From Aurantimonas coralicida DSM 14790 (GTDB taxonomy: Bacteria > Pseudomonadota > Alphaproteobacteria > Rhizobiales > Rhizobiaceae), in assembly GCF_000421645.1 (NCBI RefSeq), contig NZ_ATXK01000002.1, positions 558,001 through 622,000 on the forward strand: 64,000 nucleotides of DNA. Reading direction: 5' to 3'. Below the pieces are notes generated by a model. The model was not told where the DNA came from, did no database searches, and saw only the letters and a program-made list of their open reading frames with translations. Position 1 is the first letter of the stretch. Every line of letters starts with the position of its first letter. The translations under genes were made by a program, and so were the position numbers. This document shows, piece after piece, positions 25,315-34,526 of this stretch.

Positions 25315-25743
25315 TCAGGCGCAGCGGCGGATATGCGGTGCGGTGGGGGCGTCGGCGGCATCGCCCTTTTGTGCCGCGCGCTCGGCCAGTATGCGGGCGA
25401 CCTCGCGGCGCAGTTCGGCGATCGAGAACGGCTTTTCCACCACGCCCTCGATGATCGCGGTCAGATCCTCTGCCGCTTCCATCTGCTCGGCATAGCCGGT
25501 CATCAGAAGCACCGGCAGATGCGGCCAGGATGCGGCGATCTCGTGGGCGAGCTCGATGCCGGTGAGGCAGGGCATGCGGATGTCGGACAGGACGAAGTCG
25601 AAGGCGCCGTCCCGTTCGACCAGGACGTCCAGCGCCATTTCGCCGTCTTCGGCGACGGTCACCTCGTGACCTTCCAGCCCGAGCGCCCGCGAAACCAGGA
25701 GGCGAACGCCGGCGTCGTCTTCCGCGATCAGAATCCTCGCCAA
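25315..25743 (-). CDS. cpdR: CpdR-like single-domain response regulator
   Basis: A 142-residue stand-alone receiver domain. The acidic pocket is EDD at residues 8-10, the phosphoacceptor Asp lies in FVLSDIRMP near residue 52, Thr in LLMTGYA near 81, and Lys in VVEKPF near 103. There is no output domain. Position (between TIGR02302 and hpt) and form match CpdR, which when unphosphorylated delivers substrates, including factors leading to CtrA removal, to ClpXP during the cell cycle. The tail after residue 120 is longer and more Ala-rich than in Caulobacter CpdR. The start is TTG at 25741-25743 with GGGAGG upstream, so translation may be modest. A generic CheY-like role cannot be excluded. Confidence 0.72.
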   Translation of the reverse strand: MARILIAEDDAGVRLLVSRALGLEGHEVTVAEDGEMALDVLVERDGAFDFVLSDIRMPCLTGIELAHEIAASWPHLPVLLMTGYAEQMEAAEDLTAIIEGVVEKPFSIAELRREVARILAERAAQKGDAADAPTAPHIRRCA

Positions 25744-25894
25744 GAGGGGCCTCCCATCGTCTGCCTACGCAACACCAAATTGCGCTTCTAAGGCACAATC
25801 CTTGCGCAAAGCTTGCGTGTCGAGGCTTTCGATCGTCGCAGCCAGATGGCGGCGGCCGCTCGGGCGGTCGTGCGGCAGGCGATGGTAGGCGCCG

Positions 25895-26431
25895 TCAGTC
25901 GACGACGCGACCGACGAAAGGCAGTTCGCGAAAGGCGTGGCCGACATCCATGCCGTAGCCGACGACGAACTGGTCGGGACAGGAAAAGCCGACATAATCG
26001 GCCTCGATATCCGCCTTGCGGCGCATCGGCTTGTCGAGCAGGACCGCGATCGGCACCTCGGCGGCACCGCGCGACAGCATCAGGTCGCGGGCGAACTTCA
26101 CCGTGCGGCCCGATTCAAGAATGTCGTCGATGAGCAGCACCGTGCGGCCGGCGACCTCGCTCTCCACGTCGCGCAGGACGCGGATTTCGCCGGGTTCGGT
26201 GCCGGCGCCGTAGCTCGACAGGGAGATGAACTCGACCTCGGGCGCAAGCCCGGCATGGTGCAGGGCGCGGATCAGGTCGGCGGCGAAGACGAAGGAGCCC
26301 TTCAGCACCGAGATGACCAGAAGGTCCTTGGCCGGCACGGCCGCGATCTCGCCGGCGACCCGGTCGACGGTCTTCGCGATTTCCTCGACGCTGTAGAGCG
26401 GCTCGATCTGTTTGCCGCGGACGGTAATCAC
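25895..26431 (-). CDS. hpt: Hypoxanthine phosphoribosyltransferase
   Basis: A 178-residue purine salvage enzyme converting hypoxanthine (and guanine) plus PRPP to IMP/GMP. The PRPP-binding motif VLLIDDILESGRT lies at about residues 100-112; the flexible-loop region SLSSYGAGTEPG precedes it. The start is GTG at 26429-26431, overlapping the TGA of the upstream gene by 4 nt (translational coupling). Confidence 0.95.
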   Translation of the reverse strand: MITVRGKQIEPLYSVEEIAKTVDRVAGEIAAVPAKDLLVISVLKGSFVFAADLIRALHHAGLAPEVEFISLSSYGAGTEPGEIRVLRDVESEVAGRTVLLIDDILESGRTVKFARDLMLSRGAAEVPIAVLLDKPMRRKADIEADYVGFSCPDQFVVGYGMDVGHAFRELPFVGRVVD

Positions 26432-27180
26432 CGGTCAGCCGCTCCTGTGTCTTCGAATTCGACCCTGATGTCGCCCGCTGTATCATCCGCGACCGCCAGT
26501 GCCGAGAGGAATCGCACCGATTGTCCCGCCGGCAGGGCGGAAATCTGCGCGTTCAGCGGCTTGCTGCGGGTGATGCCGCCGGCATCGGTCAGCGCGATGC
26601 GGAGCGTCGGAACGGTCAGCGGGCCGGCGGTGTCGTTGGCGATGACGCCGGCGACCGACAGGACGGCGCCGCTGCCGCGCGGCACGACGTTGGCATCGAC
26701 ATTGCGCAGGACGAGGCCGGAGGCGCTGGTGACCGCATAGGGCGCGGCGACCGGCGAATCGGGCATCGACAGGAGAAGGACCGGCGCAGCCAGAAGACCG
26801 ACCAGGAAGCCGCCGACGACGAGGACGGCGCGGCCGGGACTGAGCCGGCGGGCGCGCGCGGCAAGCGACGAGCGGGCCGGGGCGTCCTGCGCGGGCCGCG
26901 AGGCGTGGCGCGACAGCAGGAACGCCTGGCGCAGCAGGTCGCGCTCCTCGGCGGCGGCGTCGGGAAAGCTGCCATGGCCATGACCGCTCGCCCGGCGTCC
27001 GAAGGGACGCCCGCTTGATGTGGGCATCGCTTCGCTTACCGTCGGCTCGTGGGCGATCTGGCGGAGCGTCGAGGCATGGCGCGGCAGCGACTGGCGGCCG
27101 ACGATCTCGGCCTCGCCGTCGATGGTGATGACGCGGCGGGGAGCCCGGCGCGTGTCAGCGTTGGTGCGAAACTCGGTCAT
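26428..27180 (-). CDS. DUF3426-like membrane protein (zinc-ribbon region absent)
   Basis: A 250-residue protein with a disordered basic N-terminal half, one membrane helix at about residues 117-138 (GRAVLVVGGFLVGLLAAPVL) and a C-terminal beta-rich domain of about 100 residues (SASGLVLRNVDANVVPRGSG onward) resembling the DUF3426 fold. From memory, related genomes have an MJ0042-type zinc-ribbon protein at this place beside ftsE. Here no CxxC pair is present, so the ribbon has been lost or replaced. The ATG overlaps nothing; the stop overlaps the hpt start. It diverges from ftsE. Confidence 0.6.
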   Translation of the reverse strand: MTEFRTNADTRRAPRRVITIDGEAEIVGRQSLPRHASTLRQIAHEPTVSEAMPTSSGRPFGRRASGHGHGSFPDAAAEERDLLRQAFLLSRHASRPAQDAPARSSLAARARRLSPGRAVLVVGGFLVGLLAAPVLLLSMPDSPVAAPYAVTSASGLVLRNVDANVVPRGSGAVLSVAGVIANDTAGPLTVPTLRIALTDAGGITRSKPLNAQISALPAGQSVRFLSALAVADDTAGDIRVEFEDTGAADR

Positions 27181-27350
27181 CGCATCCTCTGTGCTTCGGC
27201 GTTCAGCAATCGGTAAGGATTTATGCTTAACAAACCGTGAATCCGGCTGCGGGGTGGCCGTCGCGGCGCGCGCCGGTTAGGACGGCCAACATTCACCACA
27301 AGTCCGGTGCATCTGGACGATCGAGGGCGACAAGACGGGGGCTTTGCGCA

Positions 27351-28010
27351 GTGATTCGGTTCGAGAATGTCGGGCTTCGATACGACATGGGGCCGGAAGT
27401 GCTGCGCGATCTGTCCTTCGAGGTGAAGCGCCAGTCCTTCCAGTTCCTGACCGGGCCGTCGGGCGCCGGCAAGACCAGCTTGCTGCGCATGCTGTTTCTG
27501 GCGCTGAAGCCGACCCGCGGCCTGATCACGGTTCTCGGCCGCGACGCCTCGACCCTGTCGCGCACCGACCTGCCGTCGATCCGCCGGCGCATCGGCGTCG
27601 TCTTCCAGGATTTCCGCCTGCTGGAGCATCTGTCGACCTACGAGAACGTCGCGCTGCCGCTGCGGGTGCGCGGCCGCGAGGAGGCCTCCTACCGGCAGGA
27701 CGTGATCGACCTGATCAAATGGGTCGGGCTCGGCGAACGGCTGCATGCCTCGCCGGTGGTGCTGTCGGGCGGCGAGAAGCAGCGCGCCGCCATCGCCCGG
27801 GCGCTGATCGACCAGCCGGACATCCTTCTGGCCGACGAGCCGACCGGCAATGTCGATCCGCCGCTCGCCCGCCGGCTGCTGCGCCTGTTCATGGAGCTCA
27901 ACCGCACGGGCACCGCGGTGGTCATCGCCACCCACGATCTCGACCTGATGGAACAGGTGGCCGCGCGCCGCCTGGTCCTCTCGGACGGACGCCTCGACAT
28001 CTATGATTGA
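27351..28010 (+). CDS. ftsE: Cell division ATP-binding protein FtsE
   Basis: A 219-residue ABC ATPase. Walker A GPSGAGKTSLL is at about residues 36-46, the signature LSGGEKQRAAIARAL at 138-152 and Walker B ILLADEPTGNVD just after. FtsEX activates periplasmic cell-wall hydrolases at the septum. The start is GTG at 27351, where family homology (IRFENVGLRYDMG) begins; in-frame upstream codons from 27237 are not protein-like. Overlaps ftsX by 8 nt. A TTAAC half-site at 27227-27231 lies in the 170-nt divergent region. Confidence 0.94.
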   Translation: MIRFENVGLRYDMGPEVLRDLSFEVKRQSFQFLTGPSGAGKTSLLRMLFLALKPTRGLITVLGRDASTLSRTDLPSIRRRIGVVFQDFRLLEHLSTYENVALPLRVRGREEASYRQDVIDLIKWVGLGERLHASPVVLSGGEKQRAAIARALIDQPDILLADEPTGNVDPPLARRLLRLFMELNRTGTAVVIATHDLDLMEQVAARRLVLSDGRLDIYD

Positions 28011-28992
28011 TCTCGCCGACCACTGGATCGACCTGCGCGAAACCGTGCTGCGGCTCGTCGGCCGGACCGGCGAGGACAGGCCGGCGCCGATCGTGCCGCG
28101 CGCCAATGTCGCAGGCCGCGCGCTGATGACGGTCATCGCCATCATGACCTTCCTGGCGAGCCTGACCGTCGGCGCGGTGACGCTGGTCTCGGACACGGCG
28201 TCCCAGTGGCAGAACGACATCTCCCGCGAGATCACCGTACAGGTGCTGCCCGACGACGGCGTTGACATGGCCGCGGCGCTGGCCGACGTGCGGCGCATCG
28301 CGCTGACGACGCCCGGGGTCACCGGCGCGACCATTCTCGACGACGCGGCCACCGGCCGGCTGCTGGAGCCCTGGCTGGGCGACGGGCTCAATCTCGACGA
28401 CCTGCCGGTGCCGCGGCTGGTGATCATATCCATCGACCAGGATTCGCCGCCCGACTTCGTCGCCCTCGTGGCACGCCTGCAGAGCGAGGTGCCGGCCTCC
28501 GAGCTCGACGATCACCGCGCCTGGGTGTCGCGGCTGGTGACCATGGCGCGGGCGACGGTGCTGGTCGGCGTCGGCGTCCTGACGCTGGTGCTGGTGGCCA
28601 CGACCCTGACCGTGGTCTTCGCCACCCGCGGGGCGATGTCCGGCAACCGCCACATCATCGAGGTGCTGCATTTCGTAGGCGCCCGCTCCTCCTTCATCGC
28701 CCGCGAGTTCGAGCGGCACTTCCTGCGGCTCGGCCTCGTCGGGGCGGTGATCGGCGGCGCGACGGCGCTCGTCCTCTTCGCGATGATGGGGTTCTGGACG
28801 GCGAGTAACACCGCGACGCCCGAGGCCGACCAGATCAGCGCCCTGTTCGGGTCCTTCTCGATCGGCTGGATCGGCTATGTCGGCGTCGTCGCCCTCGTTG
28901 CAACCGTGGGAGGGCTGACGGCGTTTACATCTCGCCTTACTGTGGTCCGTCATCTCGCGGAGATCGACATGATCTCGCCGGTCGAGCGGTAA
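28003..28992 (+). CDS. ftsX: Cell division protein FtsX (ABC transporter permease)
   Basis: A 329-residue permease partner of FtsE. A cytoplasmic N-terminus, first membrane helix at about 41-63 (LMTVIAIMTFLASLTVGAV), a periplasmic domain of about 110 residues and three C-terminal helices match the FtsX topology. It starts inside the ftsE end (8-nt overlap), indicating coupled translation. Confidence 0.92.
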   Translation: MIDLADHWIDLRETVLRLVGRTGEDRPAPIVPRANVAGRALMTVIAIMTFLASLTVGAVTLVSDTASQWQNDISREITVQVLPDDGVDMAAALADVRRIALTTPGVTGATILDDAATGRLLEPWLGDGLNLDDLPVPRLVIISIDQDSPPDFVALVARLQSEVPASELDDHRAWVSRLVTMARATVLVGVGVLTLVLVATTLTVVFATRGAMSGNRHIIEVLHFVGARSSFIAREFERHFLRLGLVGAVIGGATALVLFAMMGFWTASNTATPEADQISALFGSFSIGWIGYVGVVALVATVGGLTAFTSRLTVVRHLAEIDMISPVER

Positions 28993-29080
28993 GGTCCGGT
29001 TAACCCTGGACTGGAAAGACTGCGTCTCAGGACGAGGACACGGACAAAGCGATGTCGCATTCCGAGAGGAACATGATCCG

Positions 29081-29815
29081 ATGATCCTAGCGTCATCGGC
29101 CCACCCCCATTCTTCCGGCCCCGGCCGCGACGCGCCCGGCGACAAACCGGTGCGCCGGTCGCATCGCTGGATGCCGAGGGGCGTACGGCGGCTGTGCCTT
29201 GCGGCGGTTCTCGTCGGCGTGCTTCTGGGCGGCTATCTGGCCGGCGGCTTCGTGCGCTTTGCCGAGGAGGTGAGCCTTCTCGCCAAGCCGGCGCCGATCG
29301 GCGCGGCGGACGGCATCGTGGTTTTGACCGGCGGCGCGCTGCGCATCGACCAGGCGATCGACCTGTTGAAGGAGGGGCGGGGCCGCCGGCTCCTGATCAG
29401 CGGCGTCAATCCGGGCACCAGCGCCGCGACGCTGGCCCGCATGACCGACACCGACCGCGATCTCTTCGCCTGCTGCGTCGATCTCGACTATGCCGCGCTG
29501 AACACGGTGGGCAATGCCGAGATCGCCCGCAACTGGGCGCGCGAGCAGGGCTTTCGCGACCTCATCCTGGTGACCAGCGACTATCACATGCCGCGCTCGC
29601 TGCGCGAATTCGACCGCATCGGCGAACTGCGCTCCGTGACCCCCTATGCCGTGCGCCGCGACGACCTGTGGTCGGCCGAGCTGATGCCCAACACCGCCGG
29701 GCTGCGCGTGCTCCTGACCGAATATGCCAAGCTGATCGCCGCCCGGGTGCGGCTGGTCTTCGGCGTCGCCCAGACCGACAGCGTCGCCACCGAACTTGCC
29801 GGTCTCGATCCCTGA
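29081..29815 (+). CDS. YdcF/DUF218 family protein
   Basis: A 244-residue protein with one N-terminal membrane helix (about 38-60) and an extracytoplasmic DUF218 domain. The DUF218 marks are DGIVVLTGGALRIDQAIDLL near residue 84 and the NTVGNAEIA and LVTSDYHMPRSLREF blocks. The family includes envelope proteins such as ElyC/SanA linked to peptidoglycan or surface polysaccharide integrity; the exact activity is unknown. The ATG has GAGAGGA 10 nt upstream. It follows ftsX and precedes plsC in the same direction. Confidence 0.88.
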   Translation: MILASSAHPHSSGPGRDAPGDKPVRRSHRWMPRGVRRLCLAAVLVGVLLGGYLAGGFVRFAEEVSLLAKPAPIGAADGIVVLTGGALRIDQAIDLLKEGRGRRLLISGVNPGTSAATLARMTDTDRDLFACCVDLDYAALNTVGNAEIARNWAREQGFRDLILVTSDYHMPRSLREFDRIGELRSVTPYAVRRDDLWSAELMPNTAGLRVLLTEYAKLIAARVRLVFGVAQTDSVATELAGLDP

Positions 29816-29936
29816 GGCCGGCCGCCGACCAGCCCCTCGATTCTCGCCGCCCGACGTCGTATGGCGTCGGCACGTCGCCGGCCTGCAATCCTGTCCGTCC
29901 CTGCCGCGCCGACCCATGCCGGAGGCGCTTCCAGCC

Positions 29937-30698
29937 ATGATCTTCATCCGCTCGCTCGCCTTCAACGTGCTGTTCTACGTCAATCTGATCGTCCAGATGA
30001 TCGTGCTTGGCCCGCTGATGTTCTTCGGCTCGGAGGCGACGGGCTGGTGGGTCGTCAAGAACTGGGCGCGCTCCAGCGTCTGGCTGCTCGAGCATGTCGG
30101 CGGCGTGCGCTCGAAGATCACCGGTACCGAGCATGTGCCCGCGGGCCCGGCGATCATCGCCGCCAAGCACCAGTCCTTCTGGGACGTCTTCGCCATCATC
30201 CCCGATCTCGACCGGCCGACCTTCATCCTGAAGAAGGAGCTGATGCGCATTCCGCTGTTCGGCTGGCTGGCCGGCCATATGGGCATGATCCCGGTGGACC
30301 GGGCCAAGCGCGGCGGCGCCGTCGCCTCGATGATCGAGGGCGCCCGCAAGGCCGTCGCCGAGGGCCGTCAGATCGTCATCTTCCCCGAAGGCACGCGCAC
30401 CGCCCCCGGCGCGATCGCCGATTATCGCCAGGGCGTCTTCCGGCTGTACGAGGATGTCGGCGTGCCGGTCGTTCCGGTGGCGCTGAATTCCGGCCTCTAC
30501 TGGCCGCGCCACGCCTTCCTGCGCCGTCCCGGCACGATCCGGGCCGACTATCTGCCGCTCATCGAGCCGGGGCTGAACCGCGCCGACTTCCTCTCGCATC
30601 TGCGCGATTCCATCGAGACGCGCTCCGCCGATCTGATGGCGGAGGCCTATGCCAGCGACGGCCATCTGCCGGCGTCGCAGGGCCCGCGCGACGTCTGA
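29937..30698 (+). CDS. plsC: 1-acyl-sn-glycerol-3-phosphate acyltransferase
   Basis: A 253-residue inner-membrane acyltransferase converting lysophosphatidate to phosphatidate. The HX4D motif is HQSFWD (catalytic His and Asp) and the glycerol-phosphate-binding motif is FPEGTR. A membrane anchor spans about residues 5-30. ATG 29937 has GGAGG 11 nt upstream; in-frame ATGs further upstream lengthen it with residues unlike the family. Confidence 0.92.
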   Translation: MIFIRSLAFNVLFYVNLIVQMIVLGPLMFFGSEATGWWVVKNWARSSVWLLEHVGGVRSKITGTEHVPAGPAIIAAKHQSFWDVFAIIPDLDRPTFILKKELMRIPLFGWLAGHMGMIPVDRAKRGGAVASMIEGARKAVAEGRQIVIFPEGTRTAPGAIADYRQGVFRLYEDVGVPVVPVALNSGLYWPRHAFLRRPGTIRADYLPLIEPGLNRADFLSHLRDSIETRSADLMAEAYASDGHLPASQGPRDV

Positions 30699-30714
30699 GG
30701 CGCGCGTGGCGGGG

Positions 30715-31233
30715 CTAGCGATGGAGGTGCGCGACCACCTGTTCGAGCCAGGAATCCCGCAGCCCCATCTCGTGGATGTGGTCGAGGGCGCTCGTCACAT
30801 AGTCGACATTGGCGCCGGACTGGCCGTGCGAGCGCTGCACCACCGTGGCGGCATGCTCCACCGTGACACGGCCGGCATACTGGCTGTGGCCGCGATCGAC
30901 CACATAGGTCAGGGCGCGCACGCTGCGGCCGTCGGTGAGGCGGACCGGCAGGGTCATCTCGCGATAGACATGGGTGACCAGCTCGCGCTCGCGCAGATAG
31001 GCAATGGTGGGGTCCCGCTCGGCGGCCGGCACGCGGAACGCCATGCCGACGCAGGAGCCGCCGCGATCCAGGCCGAAGACCAGCCCCGGCTTTTCCGGCG
31101 TGCCGCGATGGACGTGGGAGCGCACGCACAGGGCCCGGTGATAGCCGCCGAGCCGCGCCTGCAGGCGTTCGGTGAAGTCGAAGCCCGGCCGCCAGATCAG
31201 CGAGCCGTAGCCAAATACCCACAAATCGTCCAT
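30715..31233 (-). CDS. chaC: Gamma-glutamylcyclotransferase (ChaC type)
   Basis: A 172-residue enzyme that degrades glutathione (or gamma-glutamyl peptides) to 5-oxoproline. The substrate-binding GYGSLIW motif is at residues 8-14 (preceded by WVF), and RVPAAERDPTIAYLREREL surrounds the expected catalytic Glu. Translation is taken from ATG 31233, where homology begins; the ATG at 31293 would run into the next gene's start. It is convergent with plsC, 16 nt away. Confidence 0.9.
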   Translation of the reverse strand: MDDLWVFGYGSLIWRPGFDFTERLQARLGGYHRALCVRSHVHRGTPEKPGLVFGLDRGGSCVGMAFRVPAAERDPTIAYLRERELVTHVYREMTLPVRLTDGRSVRALTYVVDRGHSQYAGRVTVEHAATVVQRSHGQSGANVDYVTSALDHIHEMGLRDSWLEQVVAHLHR

Positions 31234-31291
31234 TGCCCTCGAAATGCCCCGCCCGTCCGCGATATCGGTCGGGCCCTCAAAGGATAACGCC

Positions 31292-32311
31292 ATGGCGACG
31301 TCAAGCGGCGGCCCCGGGAAAGCCGGTCGCGCCTATCTCTGGATCATCGCGATCGTCGTGCTTCTGGCGGCGGGCCTGTCGGGCGCCTGGTACTATCTGG
31401 CGAACCAGCTCGACACGCGCGTCGCCCGGGTGATCGAGGATGCGCGGGCGCGCGGCACCGCGATCGACTGCGCCAACCAGGCGGTCTTCGGCTATCCGTT
31501 CCGGCTCGGCCTGCGCTGCGACGCGGTGACGCTGGACGCGCCGCGCGACGGCGTGCGGGCGACCTCCGGCGCGTTGCGCACCGCCGCCCAGATCTACCAG
31601 CCCAACCGCGTCGTCGCCGAACTAGACGCGCCGCTGATCGTCGACACGGCGGACGCGCCGCCGCTGGAGCTGCGCTGGCAATTGGCGCAGGCGAGCGCGT
31701 CCTTCTGGACCGAGGGGCTGGACCGGGCGGCGCTGACCATCGAGGTGCCGGTGGTGGCGCTGACCCAGCCGGCTGCCGACCGCCTGCCGCTGGCCGAGGC
31801 CGCGCGGGTCGAGGCGCATCTGCGGCGCCGCGACGGCGATCTCGACGTCGCCCTGTCGAGCCGCGACACCCGCAGCCTGGCGCCGCAACTCTCAGAGGTG
31901 CCGCCGGGTACGGCGGGTCTCGACCTGACGATCCGCGGCGCGGCGGACTGGCTCGGCGGGCGGGCCGCCGGGGCGACGCTGGGCGAGCTCATGGCCGGCC
32001 GCGAGGGCGCGCTGCGGATGCTGTCGATCGATTTCGGCGACGCGGAAATGGCGCTGTCGGGCGAGTTCTCGGTGGGCGTCGACGGCCTGTTGAGCGGCGA
32101 TTTCGAGCTCGCCGTGCAGGACCCCGCGCGCATCGCGGCGCTGGTCGCGGCGGCCGCGCCGGATCTGGCGTCGCCGGCCCAGACCATCGCCACGGCGCTG
32201 TCCTTTGCCGGGCGCAGCGAGAACGGCCGCAGCGTCATCGGCCTCAATGTGCGCAACGGCAATGTCGCCGCCGGCGTCGTGCCGCTCGGCCGGATCCCGC
32301 CGCTGCGGTGA
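31292..32311 (+). CDS. DUF2125 family protein
   Basis: A 339-residue alphaproteobacterial protein with an N-terminal membrane anchor (about 14-36, LWIIAIVVLLAAGLSGAWYY) and a large periplasmic region. The run IDCANQAVFGYPFRLGLRCD contains the paired cysteines and GYPF motif typical of DUF2125. Its function is unknown. AAGGA precedes ATG 31292. It is divergent from chaC and directly abuts the tyrA stop (32311/32312). Confidence 0.85.
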   Translation: MATSSGGPGKAGRAYLWIIAIVVLLAAGLSGAWYYLANQLDTRVARVIEDARARGTAIDCANQAVFGYPFRLGLRCDAVTLDAPRDGVRATSGALRTAAQIYQPNRVVAELDAPLIVDTADAPPLELRWQLAQASASFWTEGLDRAALTIEVPVVALTQPAADRLPLAEAARVEAHLRRRDGDLDVALSSRDTRSLAPQLSEVPPGTAGLDLTIRGAADWLGGRAAGATLGELMAGREGALRMLSIDFGDAEMALSGEFSVGVDGLLSGDFELAVQDPARIAALVAAAAPDLASPAQTIATALSFAGRSENGRSVIGLNVRNGNVAAGVVPLGRIPPLR

Positions 32312-33268
32312 TCAGTCCTTCGGCGTCGGGGTGGGCGCTGCCGCCGGGGCCGGGGAATGGTCGCGGCCGAAATCGGGCTTGGCGGTGTCCTGTCCGGCCT
32401 CGATGACGCCGCGCCGGATCGCCCGGGTGCGGGTGAACAGGTCGAACAGCGTCTCGCCGTCGCCCCAGCGGATCGCCCGCTGCAGGGAGGCGAGGTCCTC
32501 GGAAAACCGCGCCAGCATCTCCAGCACCGCGTCGCGATTGGTCAGGAAGACATCGCGCCACATGGTCGGGTCGGAGGCGGCGATGCGGGTGAAGTCGCGA
32601 AAGCCCGAGGCCGAGAACTTCACCACTTCCGACTGGGTCACCGTCTCCAGATCGGCGGCGGTGCCGACGATATTGTAGGCGATGAGATGCGGCACGTGGC
32701 TGACGATCGCCAGCACCAGGTCGTGGTGCTCCGGCGTCATGATCTCGACGTCCGAGCCGCAGGCCTCCCAGAAGGCGCGCAGCCTGGCGACCGCGTCCGC
32801 GTCGGTGCCCTCGACCGGGGTGAGGATGCACCAGCGATTGTCGAACAATTCGAGGAAACCGGCATCCGGTCCCGACTGCTCGGTACCGGCGATGGGATGG
32901 GCCGGAACGAAATGCACATGGCTTGGCAGATGCGGCTGCATCTGCTGGACGATGGCGCCCTTCACCGAGCCGACATCGCTGACGATCGCGCCGGGCTTCA
33001 GCGCGCCGGCGATCTCCTTGGTGACCGCGCCGCAGGAGCCGACGGGCACGCACAGGATGACGAGATCGGCATCCCGGACCGCGTCCGAGGCGTCGAGATG
33101 GTAGCTGTCGCCCAGCCCCAGCTCCTCGGCCCGCGTGAGCGTCGCGGCGCGGCGGGTGGTGATCGCGACATGGCCGGCCAGCTTGCGGGCGCGGATATTG
33201 TGCGCCAGCGACGAGCCGATCAGGCCGATACCGATCAGCGCGACACGCTGAAACAGCGGCTCGCTCAT
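32312..33268 (-). CDS. tyrA: Prephenate dehydrogenase
   Basis: A 318-residue NAD(P)-dependent enzyme oxidatively decarboxylating prephenate (or arogenate) in tyrosine synthesis. The dinucleotide-binding motif [10 protein letters not shown] is at residues 13-22 and the catalytic His region is [10 protein letters not shown] near 123. It has no fused chorismate mutase or ACT domain; a separate mutase gene lies upstream in the same direction. ATG overlaps the hisC stop by 4 nt. The proline- and alanine-rich tail ([16 protein letters not shown]) appears unstructured. Confidence 0.93.
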   Translation of the reverse strand: MSEPLFQRVALIGIGLIGSSLAHNIRARKLAGHVAITTRRAATLTRAEELGLGDSYHLDASDAVRDADLVILCVPVGSCGAVTKEIAGALKPGAIVSDVGSVKGAIVQQMQPHLPSHVHFVPAHPIAGTEQSGPDAGFLELFDNRWCILTPVEGTDADAVARLRAFWEACGSDVEIMTPEHHDLVLAIVSHVPHLIAYNIVGTAADLETVTQSEVVKFSASGFRDFTRIAASDPTMWRDVFLTNRDAVLEMLARFSEDLASLQRAIRWGDGETLFDLFTRTRAIRRGVIEAGQDTAKPDFGRDHSPAPAAAPTPTPKD

Positions 33269-34362
33269 GGCTGCCCCCGGCCGAGGAAATCGGCAAGGGC
33301 GGCGACGGCGCCGCGATTGGCCTCTTCGGTGCCGATGGTCATGCGCAGCGCATTCGGGAAGCCGTAACCGGCGACCCGGCGCAGGATGAAGCCCTTCGAC
33401 GTCAGGAAGGCGTCGGCATCGGCGGCGGTGCGGCCGGCCTCGTCAGGGAAATGGACCAGGACGAAATTGCCGACGCTCGGCGTCACGGTGAGGCCGAGGC
33501 CTTCCAGCGCGCCGGTCGTCCATTCCAGCCAGCGGGCATTGTGGTCGACGGCGCTCTCGACGAAGGCGCGCTCGCGGATCGCCGCGGCGCCCGCGGCGAT
33601 GGCGGCGGCGTTGAGGTTGAACGGTCCGCGCACCCGGTCCAGCGCATCGACGATCGCCTCGGGCCCGTACATCCAGCCGATCCGCAGACCCGCAAGGCCG
33701 TAGATCTTGGAGAAGGTGCGGGTCATCACGACGTTTTCGGACGACGAGACCAGCTCGATGCCGGCGCCGTAATCATTGCGCCGGACATATTCGGCATAGG
33801 CGGCGTCGAGGACGAGGATGACGTGGCCGGGCAGGCCGGCGTGCAGCCGCCGCACCTCGTCGAAGGGCAGATAGGTGCCGGTCGGATTGTTCGGATTGGC
33901 GAGGAAGACCAGCTTCGTCTTCTCGGTGACGGCGGCGAGGATCGCGTCGACATCGGCGGTGGCGTCGGTTTCCTTCACCGCGACCGGCGTCGCGCCGCGC
34001 GCCAGGATCTGGATGCGGTAGACCAGGAAGCCGTGCTCGGTGTGGATCGCCTCGTCGCCGGGCGACAGATAGCACTGGCACAGAAGCCCCAGCAGTTCGT
34101 CCGAACCATTGCCGCACAGGATATGGCGGCCGTCGAGACCGTGGACCTCGGCGATGGCGTCCTTGAGGGCGGAGGACTGGCCGTCGGGATAGACCTCGAG
34201 CTGCGCCAGCGCGGCCACGGCCGCCTCGCGCGCCGCCGGCGGCGGTCCGAGCGGCGTCTCGTTCGACGACAGCTTGTGCAGCGTCACGCCGGCCGGCGCC
34301 TTGCTCTTGCCGGGGACATAGGCCTCGATGTCGAGGACGCCCTTGGTCGGAACGGGTCTCAT
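33265..34362 (-). CDS. hisC: Histidinol-phosphate aminotransferase
   Basis: A 365-residue fold type I PLP transaminase. The PLP lysine lies in [15 protein letters not shown] and the phosphate/ring-binding NPNNPTGTY motif in the middle. Members located next to tyrA and chorismate mutase often act on aromatic substrates (phenylpyruvate, hydroxyphenylpyruvate) as well as, or instead of, histidinol phosphate; context favours an aromatic role here. ATG at 34362 is preferred over GTG at 34371 for RBS spacing. Confidence 0.92.
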   Translation of the reverse strand: MRPVPTKGVLDIEAYVPGKSKAPAGVTLHKLSSNETPLGPPPAAREAAVAALAQLEVYPDGQSSALKDAIAEVHGLDGRHILCGNGSDELLGLLCQCYLSPGDEAIHTEHGFLVYRIQILARGATPVAVKETDATADVDAILAAVTEKTKLVFLANPNNPTGTYLPFDEVRRLHAGLPGHVILVLDAAYAEYVRRNDYGAGIELVSSSENVVMTRTFSKIYGLAGLRIGWMYGPEAIVDALDRVRGPFNLNAAAIAAGAAAIRERAFVESAVDHNARWLEWTTGALEGLGLTVTPSVGNFVLVHFPDEAGRTAADADAFLTSKGFILRRVAGYGFPNALRMTIGTEEANRGAVAALADFLGRGQP

Positions 34363-34526
34363 CGTCCGCACTCTTTCGCTGCGGCGTCGGCCCCTGGCGC
34401 CGGATCAGCTCCGGCGGGCCCGACGCGTCAATTCAACGACCCGGAGGACGCCCCGTCAGGAGGCGCCGCGATCCGGGGATCGGTCCGGCCGTCCCGGGCG
34501 GCCCGGGCGCGTGGGCGCGATGGTCG

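Noticed and set aside
27200-27240. CtrA site before ftsE
   Set aside because: Only one half-site (TTAAC at 27227-27231) is present; the base quartet 7 nt upstream is AGGA, not TTAA.
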